From Mesorhizobium japonicum MAFF 303099 (GTDB taxonomy: Bacteria; Pseudomonadota; Alphaproteobacteria; Rhizobiales; Rhizobiaceae), in assembly GCF_000009625.1 (NCBI RefSeq), contig NC_002682.1, positions 144,316-208,315 of the forward strand: DNA of 64,000 bases. Reading direction: 5' to 3'. Below are positions 44,480 to 52,668 of the stretch, piece by piece; the stretch's first letter is position 1, and each line of letters begins with the position of its first letter. The translations under genes were made by a program, and so were the position numbers. The notes under the pieces were generated by a model, which was not told where the DNA came from, searched no databases, and was given only the letters and a program-made list of their open reading frames with translations.

Positions 44480-45287
44480 GAAGCGCACCGGGGAACGTAA
44501 GCGATCCACAAAGGTTTGTAATAGCGGCGCGTGATTTTCCCTCAATTTCGCATGCCGCAGATCCCGCCCAACAGGCTAGATCGACCCGCCGCTGCCGTGA
44601 ATGGGGCGGCGGGCTTTTTATAGAGACCTAATCGGGGAAGCAGTGCTGGACGTTACCGGAAGGAAGTCGAGTTCCAGTGGTACACCACAGGACCGGCGCG
44701 GCCGCCTGCGGCGTAGGCCAACAGGCTTGGTTGCAACCAATTTAGCGCAAAGGCGATATTTCGTCGACTACAGCTAACGAAGCGGCCCGGCAGTCGTCGT
44801 TGGGGTGTTGTTTGACTGGCCGCCGGGCCTGGCCGACTCATCCGCGGCGAGCCGACCGGCGCGACCGTAATATTAGCAAGTCTGCAACATAACCCTGCGC
44901 GGGCGTTTTCCCCCGGTATCCGTCCCATTTTGGGACGGGCGTTCTGGCATTGCTCTTGCGTCGGACAGCGTGCCGGTTGATCCCGGCCCTGATCGCGTAC
45001 TCCGATCAGGTTGTGGGCTCGCCGGGCTTGAGGTTGTTGGGGTCTTCGTCCGGCGAGCTTGCCATCCACATGCCTCCTTCCACCTCATGGTCCGAAATCA
45101 GGCTTATGCCCTGGCCTTTCATGCCAGATGATTTGACGAAGATCCCGCATGGAAGCCATTGATGAGGTCTGGCGAAATAGCCTCGCTCGGCCCCACTACG
45201 CGACGACGTTGATAGCTCAGAATCTTCATTGATTCTGACGATAGCCACCAATTGTCCTTTCGTCACGGGTGAGAACGGGAGGCGTCG
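44480..45287. other. Long stretch without supported gene
   Basis: Contains the hairpin at 44585-44619 and several weak frames. A minus-strand frame at 45006-45266 (86 aa, GTG start, reading PHQWLPCGIFVKSSGMKGQG) looks partly protein-like but lacks a ribosome site and any known domain. The region just before 45288 probably holds the promoter of that gene. Confidence 0.35.
44585..44619 (+). terminator. Intrinsic terminator
   Basis: CCCGCCGC (44585-44592) / GCGGCGGG (44606-44613) followed by CTTTTT. No intact gene ends just upstream, so it may serve the 44254-44479 relic or an unseen small RNA. Confidence 0.65.
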
Positions 45288-45905
45288 GTGAGTGAAGATA
45301 AGGCAGCTTCACAATCCCCATCAATTGGCGACAACCAGCCGTCGACCGATCCAGCACTTCTCCTGTCCCTTGCCTGGATTGACGCTCACGTTGCGATGCT
45401 GGCCTCGTGCGTCCGGCAGCAGCAGGCGGAGGAGGGGCCATTGGAGCGCTGCGCGCTCTTGCCTCCCGGAGAAGTCATGGGGGGCGGGGAGGGGATTGGC
45501 GCCTACCGCGACTATCTCGATGCCCGCACGGTGGAGCGGGATGATGCTGAAAAGGCCGACGCCCTGTTGGCCGAGATTGCGACGACACCCGCTCGATCCA
45601 TGGCGGGCGTGATCGCCAAGCTCGCGGTCATCCTTCGGGAGGCGAGTGACAACACAGACCTTTGCGAGTTTCCGCTGCCGCACATCCGCTCGGCCTTGGC
45701 CGATCTGCGGCGTCTCACGCATGAAACGGTAAGCGACCCGCCTGCGAGCTGGCCCGCAGGCGATCAGTCGATCGGCATTCTGTTCGAGCAGCCTGCATCG
45801 TCGTTCGCCGCCTGGCGTGCCTTTCGCGCCTGGAGCCAAGGCGATGACGACGCCTATCGCGCCTGGACGGACACATTCAAGACACTGCAAGGCGTAAGCC
45901 AGTAG
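45288..45905 (+). CDS. Conserved hypothetical protein, intact copy
   Basis: 205 aa from GTG 45288, with GGGAGG upstream. Acidic, largely helical; the best conserved part is residues 65-200 (YLDARTVERDDAEKADALLA, IAKLAVILREASDNTDLCEF, DQSIGILFEQPASSFAAWRA). A truncated copy lies at 42291-42782. No domain recognised, no membrane segment. It lies 130 bases upstream of the FseA-like gene on the same strand. Confidence 0.65.
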   Translation: MSEDKAASQSPSIGDNQPSTDPALLLSLAWIDAHVAMLASCVRQQQAEEGPLERCALLPPGEVMGGGEGIGAYRDYLDARTVERDDAEKADALLAEIATTPARSMAGVIAKLAVILREASDNTDLCEFPLPHIRSALADLRRLTHETVSDPPASWPAGDQSIGILFEQPASSFAAWRAFRAWSQGDDDAYRAWTDTFKTLQGVSQ

Positions 45906-46035
45906 GGATCGCAAAAATTCTTACTTGATCGCTCAGCGCCGAGATCTCTCCTCGTTCATTCGTCAATGACGGAATCCAAGGATTTCGCTCAACGCTGCGT
46001 CCCCCTATCAAATCCTTGAGAAGGGAAGGATGCGG

Positions 46036-46783
46036 ATGAAGCCTGATACATCGCAGTGGCGTGACCCACAGGCATATGCGTTCGTCAAAGGCGCTGCAGC
46101 CGACGAGATCGCCTGGGAGTTTCTGCGACGCAATCCCCAGTATCAGCAGGATTTCGCGGCATCCCGTTCGGCCAAGGCGATGCGCGCGTTGCGCAAGCGC
46201 TGGGGTTTGCAGTTTCGCCGCCAGGCCTGACCAATCCGCGGTCGAGCAGCCCGTCTATTGGGCGCCTCAGATCGACCCGGGGGTCGTGAACCTTGTCGAG
46301 GCTCCTCCCGAGCTGCGCGCGGGGCAGGGCGCTTTCGACGTCCCGCTTGCCGCGGGCCGGCATGACGAAGTCGGGCTTCACATGCGATCTTCGCCCGGCG
46401 GCACGCAACTGGCGCTTCTCGGCGACGCAAAGCCAGGCAAATCCCTTGCCGCCATCATCCCGCTCGACGACATGGCGCAAGACCGGCTCCAGGCTATCGA
46501 GCGGTTCATCCGCTCGATCCACAGGCAACACCTTCCCGACGCGCGATTGACCGCGGCCCAGCGCCGGCGCCTTGGTCATATGCTGCGATGCCTCGATGGC
46601 CGGGAGGAGCAGGCATCCCATTTTGAAGTGGCGACCGTCTTGTTCGGCCGTCGGCTGGTCAGCGCCGCCGACTGGCACGACTCGGCTTTTCGCTATCAGA
46701 CGCATCGCCTCCTGCGCGATGGCTTGAAGATGGTGGAGCGCGGCTACCGCCAATTGCTGCGCGCGCGACGGCGCGTTTTCTGA
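46036..46783 (+). CDS. fseA: FseA-like ICE activator (DUF6499 + DUF2285), split by a +1 frameshift
   Basis: The first frame (46036-46230) encodes a DUF6499 N-terminus (KPDTSQWRDPQAYAFVKGAA) and ends QFRRQA-TGA. Skipping one base at GCC-TGA-CC gives ADQSAVEQPVYWAPQIDPG and then a complete DUF2285 domain up to 46783 (LLRDGLKMVERGYRQLLRAR). In ICEMlSym of M. loti R7A two such overlapping genes are fused by programmed +1 frameshifting to give FseA, the activator of the excision factor RdfS. Here the arrangement is the same and an rdfS-like gene lies 4.5 kb downstream. ATG 46036 fits GGAAGG; ATG 46030 would be too close. Random frameshift decay is the alternative. Confidence 0.7.
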
Positions 46784-47362
46784 ACAGGGTTCCGTCCGGC
46801 GCCTGGGCCACTTATTGCGCTATCGGCAGGTACGACACTGGCGACTAGAAAAGCCCGTCGCAGCTTATACGCTTCAGCGAGGGGCTTCTTGTTGCAAGGC
46901 ATGCTGCACTGCTCATGGGCAATGATTCAGCAGAATGCAGGCGATCGTTCCTCGCTACGCTCGCAGGCCAGGACTGGAGCTAAACGGCGAGCGCCGCGGT
47001 TTGAGCCAGCACGTGCGGGTGTTGTCGTCAAGCCACAGAGGCCCAAGAGCGTATCCCTGGGTGTGGCGACCGCCAGCCAGTAGAGGACCAGCATAGTGCA
47101 TGAAGTTGGTCTGGCGACTCGAGACCACGTTGCGGCGTTCGACCCGATGCGGGCGGGTAGTGGTGGTCTTTGGGCACCAAGGGCACATCGGGCCGAAGTC
47201 TGCAACATTTGCTAATGCAGCGAGATTTTATTGGGCCTACGGACCTTTGATCAAGGCAGCATAGCCGCGGCGGGCGTTTTTTGCCGCCGCCGTCTCAATA
47301 ATCGTGCTGGTCGGCCTTTGGCATGTCTGGCCGCTACTGCGCCGAAGGGGGGAGACGCAGCC
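46784..47362. other. Region without supported gene
   Basis: A minus-strand frame near 46955-47188 (reading NFMHYAGPLLAGGRHTQGYA) looks partly coding but is unrecognised. The end of this stretch is in frame with DUF2252 upstream of its ATG and may be its lost N-terminus. Confidence 0.3.
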
Positions 47363-48514
47363 ATGAACTTCTCGGATCGACCAGGGTATCTGGAACGGTT
47401 GCGCAACCGCAAAATGGCCAAGTCGCAACACGCGTTCGTGCGCGGCAGCGCCTCGCTGTTTTATGAATGGCTGAACAAGCATGATGAAGGATTGCCGCAG
47501 GGGCCCGCTGTCTGGATCTGCGGCGACTGCCATCTTGGCAACCTGGGGGCGCTTGCGGACCTGGAAGGCGGCGTAGCGATTCAGATCCGGGATTTTGACC
47601 AGACCGTCATCGGCAACCCGGCACACGACGTCGTGCGGCTGGGCCTCTCGCTGGCTTCAGCCATCCGCAGTTCCGACCTGCCGGGCGTGACAACAGCGCA
47701 CATGCTCGACAACCTCCTCGCCGGCTACATCAAGGCAGCGCCTTCGTCAGGCGCGCGGGGATCCAAGGACCTCCGAAAGCTGCTCAAACGCGCCGCGCAC
47801 CGCCGCTGGCACAACCTCGCCCTTGAGGGATTTGAAGGACAACAGAAGCAGTTGCCGCGGAACCGCCGGTTTTGGCCCTTGCATCGCCGCGAGCGCAGCC
47901 AGGTGCGCACCTTCTGCCAAGCTCTGGATATCTCAGGCCTGACTCCGGAAACGGAGCAGCACGGCAAGAACGGCTGGGAGTTCATGGATGCGGCGTACTG
48001 GATCAAAGGATGCAGTTCGCTTGGGGACCTGCGCTTTGCGGCCCTGATGCGGGGCAAGCATCATCGCATGGCGCTGCTCGACGTCAAGGAAGCGACGGCT
48101 GCGGCCGCTCCCCCGGCACTGCGGGTACAGATGCCGGGCGATCATGCCGAGCGCGTCCGGGTAGGCGCGCGCGCCATGTCTCCAAACCTTGGCGATCGCA
48201 TGGTGTGCGGTAAGGTTGAGGGGAAGCCTGTTTTTGTCAGGGCGATATCGCCACGCGATATGAAACTCGAAATCGACCGGCTGACAAGTCGGCAGACACA
48301 GACGCTTGCCCGCCACCTCGGTTCGATCGTGGGCGAAGCGCACGGCCGCCAGATGGACGCCGCCGATTGGCGCAGTTGGACCCGCGAACTGTCGCACGCC
48401 GCCGGCGCGAACACTAAGACACCGTCGTGGTTATGGACAAGCGTCGTTGACCTGCTCGCAATTCATGAGCTTGCATATCTTGATCATTGCCGGCGGTTCG
48501 CTCTCGCAAACTAA
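47363..48514 (+). CDS. DUF2252-family protein
   Basis: 383 aa. NRKMAKSQHAFVRGSASLFYEWL is the family N-terminus. The kinase-like motifs are WICGDCHLGNLG and IQIRDFDQTVIGNPAHDVVRLGLSL, resembling the catalytic and metal-binding segments of aminoglycoside phosphotransferase-fold proteins. Substrate unknown. ATG 47363 has GGGGAG upstream; full-length relatives extend about 40 residues further, so the 5' end may be eroded. Cytosolic. Confidence 0.8.
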   Translation: MNFSDRPGYLERLRNRKMAKSQHAFVRGSASLFYEWLNKHDEGLPQGPAVWICGDCHLGNLGALADLEGGVAIQIRDFDQTVIGNPAHDVVRLGLSLASAIRSSDLPGVTTAHMLDNLLAGYIKAAPSSGARGSKDLRKLLKRAAHRRWHNLALEGFEGQQKQLPRNRRFWPLHRRERSQVRTFCQALDISGLTPETEQHGKNGWEFMDAAYWIKGCSSLGDLRFAALMRGKHHRMALLDVKEATAAAAPPALRVQMPGDHAERVRVGARAMSPNLGDRMVCGKVEGKPVFVRAISPRDMKLEIDRLTSRQTQTLARHLGSIVGEAHGRQMDAADWRSWTRELSHAAGANTKTPSWLWTSVVDLLAIHELAYLDHCRRFALAN

Positions 48515-48599
48515 TCGGTTTTCTGGAAACGCCACGACGCTGGAACCTCCAAGTCGATGGCTAGTTCATCCCTGACTCATGACATGAGAGAAAACCGAC

Positions 48600-48776
48600 A
48601 TGACGACCTCGGACGAGAACCCCCAAGCCCCACAATCCAAGGCTCCATCACGGCCTGCAACGCCATCGCCGTCCACCGAGAAGGTCTCCGGCGCCGGCCC
48701 CGCCCTTTCCGAGCATTCCAAGGACGCCAAGGCGCCGAAGAGTGGGCGACAGCCTGGGGCATACGTCAAGGACTGA
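48600..48776 (+). CDS. Small disordered hypothetical protein
   Basis: 58 aa rich in Pro, Ser, Lys and Ala (MTTSDENPQAPQSKAPSRPA), ending SGRQPGAYVKD. No hydrophobic segment; likely disordered. Codon pattern and the conserved-looking C-terminus support it. Ribosome site weak. Confidence 0.45.
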   Translation: MTTSDENPQAPQSKAPSRPATPSPSTEKVSGAGPALSEHSKDAKAPKSGRQPGAYVKD

Positions 48777-48807
48777 CCCGAAAGACTGATAGCGTTGGAG
48801 TCATCAC

Positions 48808-49308
48808 ATGCAGATTCTTGAAACGGTCGTCGAAAACGGACCCTTCCCGACAGTCCGGTTCGTGGGCGAGGGCGGTGAGGCGATTTCCGTCTCCCTCGCC
48901 TGTGACAGCGCTCTCGATGACGTGCAATTGATTGCGAAGGCAAAGGTGCTGCTATTGCACGCTGCCGCGTTCGATGAAGATAGCTGCGCCGCAGACGCCA
49001 GTATGCGAAGTCAGCCGGAATCAGGCCGCGCCGCGTCCTACACCCTCGAGTATCAGGACCAGGGCCAAGTGCGGGAGCTCGCAGGCTTGTCATTTCCCAC
49101 GCCGCAAGCGGTCTTGGACGAATGCCGACGTTCTGCGGCCGACCTTTGGCAGGACGCGCTCTCGCGTGGAGAAGCGCCGGTCGGCTGGGCGGTGCGAGCT
49201 AAGGACGCGAGCGGAGCGGTCGTCGCGATAGTCGATTATGAGGAAGTTCGCGCATCAGACGGCGGGCACGGGACTGGCGTAGGCGAGCCCACCCCATCGA
49301 ACTTCTAG
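48808..49308 (+). CDS. Hypothetical protein with DUF6894-like C-terminus
   Basis: 166 aa. The N-terminal half (ETVVENGPFPTVRFVGEGGEAISVSLA) is unrecognised; the C-terminal half (AGLSFPTPQAVLDECRRSAADLWQDALSRG, WAVRAKDASGAVVAIVDYEEV) resembles the small DUF6894 stress-related proteins. No signal peptide. It lies alone between small genes. Confidence 0.55.
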   Translation: MQILETVVENGPFPTVRFVGEGGEAISVSLACDSALDDVQLIAKAKVLLLHAAAFDEDSCAADASMRSQPESGRAASYTLEYQDQGQVRELAGLSFPTPQAVLDECRRSAADLWQDALSRGEAPVGWAVRAKDASGAVVAIVDYEEVRASDGGHGTGVGEPTPSNF

Positions 49309-49396
49309 CCCTATCGTGCCGATGCCCGCCTCATGGCGATCATACCGTGGAACTTCCTTTAGCGACGATCGCCCGCAAGATGGCGGACGTTCAACG

Positions 49397-49594
49397 CTAT
49401 AGCCGATCGAAATCAGCAAGCCCAAGACGTATTCGCCGGCCCTCTGCGTACGCCAGGGCGAACGCCTCCAATTCGAAAGATCGGGTTAGGTCTTCGTCGC
49501 CGTCGACCACGCGGACGAACCATTCTCCGCAGACTTCGAGCACTTCAACGCAAGGGCTGACCTGGTCATTGAGGCTTACAGTCACGCTATCCAT
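49397..49594 (-). CDS. Small conserved hypothetical protein (paralogue of 7198-7389)
   Basis: 65 aa starting MDSVTVSLNDQVSPCVEVLEV, then CGEWFVRVVDGDEDLTRSFELEAFALAYAEGRRIRLGLADFDRL. AAGGAGCTTGCG precedes the ATG at 49594. The upstream DNA still aligns with the 7.2-kb copy (HLILK region) but with a two-base length difference that breaks the frame, which is why I start at MDS in both. Confidence 0.6.
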   Translation of the reverse strand: MDSVTVSLNDQVSPCVEVLEVCGEWFVRVVDGDEDLTRSFELEAFALAYAEGRRIRLGLADFDRL

Positions 49595-49852
49595 CGCAAG
49601 CTCCTTAGAAAGCAATGGGGAAAACATCGATTTTTATAAGGCTCCCTCCCGGCCGGTTTCAATATCAAATGTGTGTTGGAGCGTAGGCAAGGAGATCGGC
49701 GATAAGGTTCGGGTAGAGGGAACAATACTGACGCCGGAGAAGCAAGGAGTGGTCGAATCTCCGAAAATGTGAATCCCCAGCCAACGGGCGGAACATTAGC
49801 ACTGCCTAGCGGTTCTAATTTGGTTGGAGACCTCCGAATTCCCCGGGTGGGT

Positions 49853-49987
49853 ATGATGTCCGTATTGGCGTTTGAATTGGTCTATTTTGCCGGTCTGACG
49901 AGCAACGATCTGCTGGGCGGTGTCGTGTCGCTGCTGGCGTGCCTCGTACTCTTCAACGTCATGGCAAAGGATAGCCCAAATCAATAG
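49853..49987 (+). CDS. Small membrane protein
   Basis: 44 aa (MMSVLAFELVYFAGLTSNDLLGG and a second hydrophobic stretch VVSLLACLVLFNVMA), ending KDSPNQ. GGGTGGGT lies just upstream. A longer in-frame start at 49769 exists. Two short hydrophobic helices; function unknown. Confidence 0.4.
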   Translation: MMSVLAFELVYFAGLTSNDLLGGVVSLLACLVLFNVMAKDSPNQ

Positions 49988-50694
49988 AAACGCGCGCTGG
50001 GCAAGGCGCTGATGCCGCATATTGTGCGCTACGATCTGGGCTTGACGAAATGAACGCTCGTGGCAGAAGCGTGTTCGAAGTGATTTTCGAGGCGATCAGT
50101 CGACGCAAGTGGCCCGGCCAGCCTTCAGATTGACACAGGCCGGGCCGCGCCGGCCTTTTGCGTCAGCCGGGGCGAAGGGGCAAATCTTACCGTTGTCTGC
50201 TCTCAATAAATAATCGATGTACGATTTTTGCGAGTTGTGATTGCCGGCATGGGTCTGACGGCGGTGCCCGACCCCGATAGATCACCCTAAACGACTTGCC
50301 TGCGTCGATCACGGTCCGAGCAATTGCGAGCCGTGTTTTCCGTCTTGGCGTTCTCTCTCTGGATCATTTTTTCCGTGCCGCGATCAGCCGCTTGTCTCAG
50401 AGCCGATGCTACCGCTGCCTCCCCGTCGCTTCACAGAGCGCACCGACGACCTCTCGAACGGGCGGATCTGGCCGAAGGATGGCTGAAGCCTCGACCGCCT
50501 CTGCCGCAATGGCGCGTCGCGCGTTTCTTCCCCTGGGCAAGGCCCATTCCTCGCGGAACCAAGAAACGCGCGTCCTGCGCCATCCTCCGCTTTGCTGCGG
50601 TCGCAAGCGATGCGGCGGCGGTCGCCTCCGGCCTTTTGATCGCCATCGAGGTCGCATGGTGCGGGCTCGGAAACGAAGAAAACGGAGACTGAAA
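49988..50694. other. Intergenic region upstream of the mobilisation module
   Basis: Contains a terminator at 50137-50159 and the promoter region of the DUF736 gene. An open frame at 50324-50692 has a hydrophobic start and a Pro/Arg-rich body but no family signature. Confidence 0.4.
50137..50159 (+). terminator. Intrinsic terminator
   Basis: AGGCCGG-gccgcg-CCGGCCT followed by TTT. Seven-pair GC stem and T-run; may isolate the mobilisation module from upstream transcription. Confidence 0.65.
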
Positions 50695-51021
50695 ATGGCT
50701 ACCATCGGCACTTTCAAGAAGACCAATGCGAACGAGTTTACCGGCGAGATCGTCACCCTCAGCGTCCAGGCCAAGGGCGTGCGCATCGTCCCCGACACTC
50801 GAGCCAGCGGCGACAACGCTCCCAGCCACCGCGTGGTGGTCGGCAAGGCCGAGATCGGCGCCGCCTGGTCCAAGCGCTCCAACGAAGGTCGCGACTATCT
50901 CGGGCTCAAGCTCGACGATCCGAGCTTCACCGCTCCGATCTACGCCAACCTCTTCGCCGACGAGGAAGGCGAGGGCCACAGCCTCATCTGGTCGCGCCCC
51001 AACCGCCGCAACGGCGAGTGA
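50695..51021 (+). CDS. DUF736-family protein
   Basis: 108 aa: MATIGTFKKTNANEFTGEIV, GKAEIGAAWSKRSNEGRDYL and YANLFADEEGEGHSLIWSRP, all conserved in DUF736. These small beta-rich proteins accompany relaxase genes on rhizobial plasmids and ICEs; the function is unknown. The frame is open from 50296, but only the part from ATG 50695 is family sequence. A second DUF736 gene lies at 53731. A strong terminator follows. Confidence 0.85.
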   Translation: MATIGTFKKTNANEFTGEIVTLSVQAKGVRIVPDTRASGDNAPSHRVVVGKAEIGAAWSKRSNEGRDYLGLKLDDPSFTAPIYANLFADEEGEGHSLIWSRPNRRNGE

Positions 51022-51027
51022 ATCGGC

Positions 51028-51060
51028 AGACGCCTCGCCCGGCACCGGGCGAGGCGTCTT
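51028..51060 (+). terminator. Terminator hairpin after the DUF736 gene
   Basis: AGACGCCTCGCCCGG (51028-51042) pairs perfectly with CCGGGCGAGGCGTCT (51045-51059). The T-run is short (TTCT), so termination may be partial or the hairpin may protect the mRNA end. Confidence 0.65.
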
Positions 51061-51113
51061 CTGATGGTGGCCGCGGAAGCTTACCGCGCCGCGGGCTGCC
51101 ACGACCGCCTTGC

Positions 51114-51179
51114 TTTCGTCACGTGCGTTGTTTGATGCGCCATGGGGTGAAGATGGTCGAGCGCGGGTACTCTCAATAG
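51114..51179 (+). pseudogene. DUF2285 C-terminal relic upstream of the rdfS-like gene
   Basis: The frame reads FRHVRCLMRHGVKMVERGYSQ then a TAG, matching FRYQTHRLLRDGLKMVERGYRQ at the end of the FseA-like protein at 46.7 kb. Only the last helix of the domain is left. Confidence 0.6.
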
Positions 51180-51320
51180 CTGCCCGCGCGCCGGCGCCAC
51201 TCCTCACTCTTGGCGGTGCGAAATTGCGCTCCTCAATTGCGCACCTGATCACTATCCCCACGCTCCTCCATCCTTGCCATCGATCGCCGTTCAATCGCGA
51301 CGACGCCAAGGAGACACCCG

Positions 51321-51602
51321 ATGAACACCGACGCCGCGCCATTGCCGCCGCGCTACCTGCGCACTTCCGAAGCCGCGCATTTCCTCAGTCTTTCGGCGCG
51401 CACGCTGGAAAAACACCGCACTTATGGGACCGGGCCTGCCTACTGCAAACTCGGCGGCCGCGTCGTCTACGCCGTCGACGACCTCCAGGCCTGGGTCCAG
51501 CGCGGCGCCATGACGTCGACGTCCGATCCGCATGGCTCTGTGCTGCCCGCCAAGCCTCAAGCCGCCCGCCTGATCGCCTATGCCGGGCGCGAAAGGCGCT
51601 GA
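51321..51602 (+). CDS. rdfS: RdfS-like excisionase (AlpA/HTH recombination directionality factor)
   Basis: 93 aa, winged HTH: RYLRTSEAAHFLSLSARTLEKHRTYGTGPAYCKLGGRVVYAVDDLQAWV. Length, motif and position (just before a RepA-like gene, DUF2840, traF, transglycosylase and relaxase) match RdfS of ICEMlSym R7A, which promotes excision and drives the transfer genes. AAGGAGA precedes the ATG. The upstream region carries two AATTGCGC direct repeats (51228-51250) inside a GGTGCG/CGCACC inverted repeat, a candidate activator site. Confidence 0.75.
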   Translation: MNTDAAPLPPRYLRTSEAAHFLSLSARTLEKHRTYGTGPAYCKLGGRVVYAVDDLQAWVQRGAMTSTSDPHGSVLPAKPQAARLIAYAGRERR

Positions 51603-51618
51603 GACGCTGATTTCCCCT

Positions 51619-52668
51619 ATGTCGGCACGCACACGCCAACCATTGGAGCGCGAACAGCTCGATCTGTTTCAGGCGCTGCCCGGTGTTGTCGCGCCACGCG
51701 ATGCGCAGGACCTCATGGCCTATCCCTTCTTCTCCCTCGCCAAATCCAGGCGCATCGCGCCGATCGATTTTCGCGCCGGCGATGTGGCTATCCGGGTCGA
51801 AGCGGTGCCCGATCACGGCATGGCGACGATCTGGGATGCCGATATCCTGATCTGGGCCGCGAGCCAGATCGTCAACGCGCGGGACGCCGGATTGCGCACG
51901 TCGCGGCTGATGGCGGCGACGCCATATGAAATGCTGACCTTCATCGGCCGCGGCGTCTCGAAACGAGACTATCTGCGCCTCAAGGCGGCGCTCGATCGCC
52001 TGCAGTCGACTAGCGTCGTCACCTCCATTCGCCAGCCAGTGGAGGGTCGCCGCCATCGCTTCTCGTGGATCAATGAATGGCAGGAGCGCTCCGATCGAGA
52101 CGGCCGGCCGCTCGGCGTCGAGCTCATTTTGCCGGATTGGTTCTACCGCGCCGTCATGGATGACGCGCTGATCCTGACCATAGACCGGGCCTATTTCAGA
52201 CTGACGGGCGGGCTGGAGCGCTGGCTCTATCGCCTGGTGCGCAAGCATGGCGGTCGCCAGCGCGCAGGCTGGCGTTTCGACATCGGCCACCTGCATCGGA
52301 AGTCCGGCAGCCTGTCGCCGCTCAAGCGCTTCGCCTTTGAACTGCGTGACATCGTGCGCCGCCAACCTTTGCCTGGATATCTTCTGTTCACGGAGGTCGA
52401 AGCCAGCGGCCGTGTGTTGTTGGCCTTTGAACCGGCGCCGTCGCCTGTTGACAGGATCGTGCCATCGGGAACCCGGACTATCGTGCCATCGGGAACCGCA
52501 GCCTCGTGCTTTCGGGAACCGCGATCGCTCTTAAGAGACGGGCCCGCAACGGAAAATCGCGCTCTTAACTTAGAGTCTAACTCTCGATCTAACAGTCTTT
52601 CGGGACAGCCGTGGATTGGAGAGCAGAAGCGGCGGCGCGTAGGCCGGTGCGAGGGAGACGGCACATGA
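51619..52668 (+). CDS. repA: RepA-like replication initiator protein
   Basis: 349 aa, replication-initiator-A family: LEREQLDLFQALPGVVAPRD, LMAYPFFSLAKSRRIAPIDF, MATIWDADILIWAASQIVNA, ATPYEMLTFIGRGVSKRDYL, then a winged-helix C-terminal half. ICE-encoded initiators may allow transient replication after excision. The 3' end of the gene contains three iteron-like repeats. ATG 51619 is preceded by rdfS with a 16-base gap; the frame is open from 51580. Its stop overlaps the next start (ATGA). Confidence 0.8.
   Translation: MSARTRQPLEREQLDLFQALPGVVAPRDAQDLMAYPFFSLAKSRRIAPIDFRAGDVAIRVEAVPDHGMATIWDADILIWAASQIVNARDAGLRTSRLMAATPYEMLTFIGRGVSKRDYLRLKAALDRLQSTSVVTSIRQPVEGRRHRFSWINEWQERSDRDGRPLGVELILPDWFYRAVMDDALILTIDRAYFRLTGGLERWLYRLVRKHGGRQRAGWRFDIGHLHRKSGSLSPLKRFAFELRDIVRRQPLPGYLLFTEVEASGRVLLAFEPAPSPVDRIVPSGTRTIVPSGTAASCFREPRSLLRDGPATENRALNLESNSRSNSLSGQPWIGEQKRRRVGRCEGDGT
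52456..52520 (+). repeat. Three iteron-like direct repeats inside the 3' end of repA
   Basis: ATCGTGCCATCGGGAACC at 52456-52473 and 52480-52497 (identical) and CTCGTGCTTTCGGGAACC at 52503-52520. The period is 23-24 bases. They encode IVPSGT twice in the RepA C-terminus. AT-richer sequence with TCTAAC repeats follows at 52560-52600, as expected for an origin. Confidence 0.65.

Noticed and set aside
45006..45266. Minus-strand 86-codon frame with partly protein-like composition
   Set aside because: GTG start without a ribosome site, no known domain and possibly overlapping the promoter of the gene at 45288; mentioned only within the spacer entry.
46955..47188. Minus-strand frame reading NFMHYAGPLLAGGRHTQGYA
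   Set aside because: No family match that I can defend and no clear gene boundaries.
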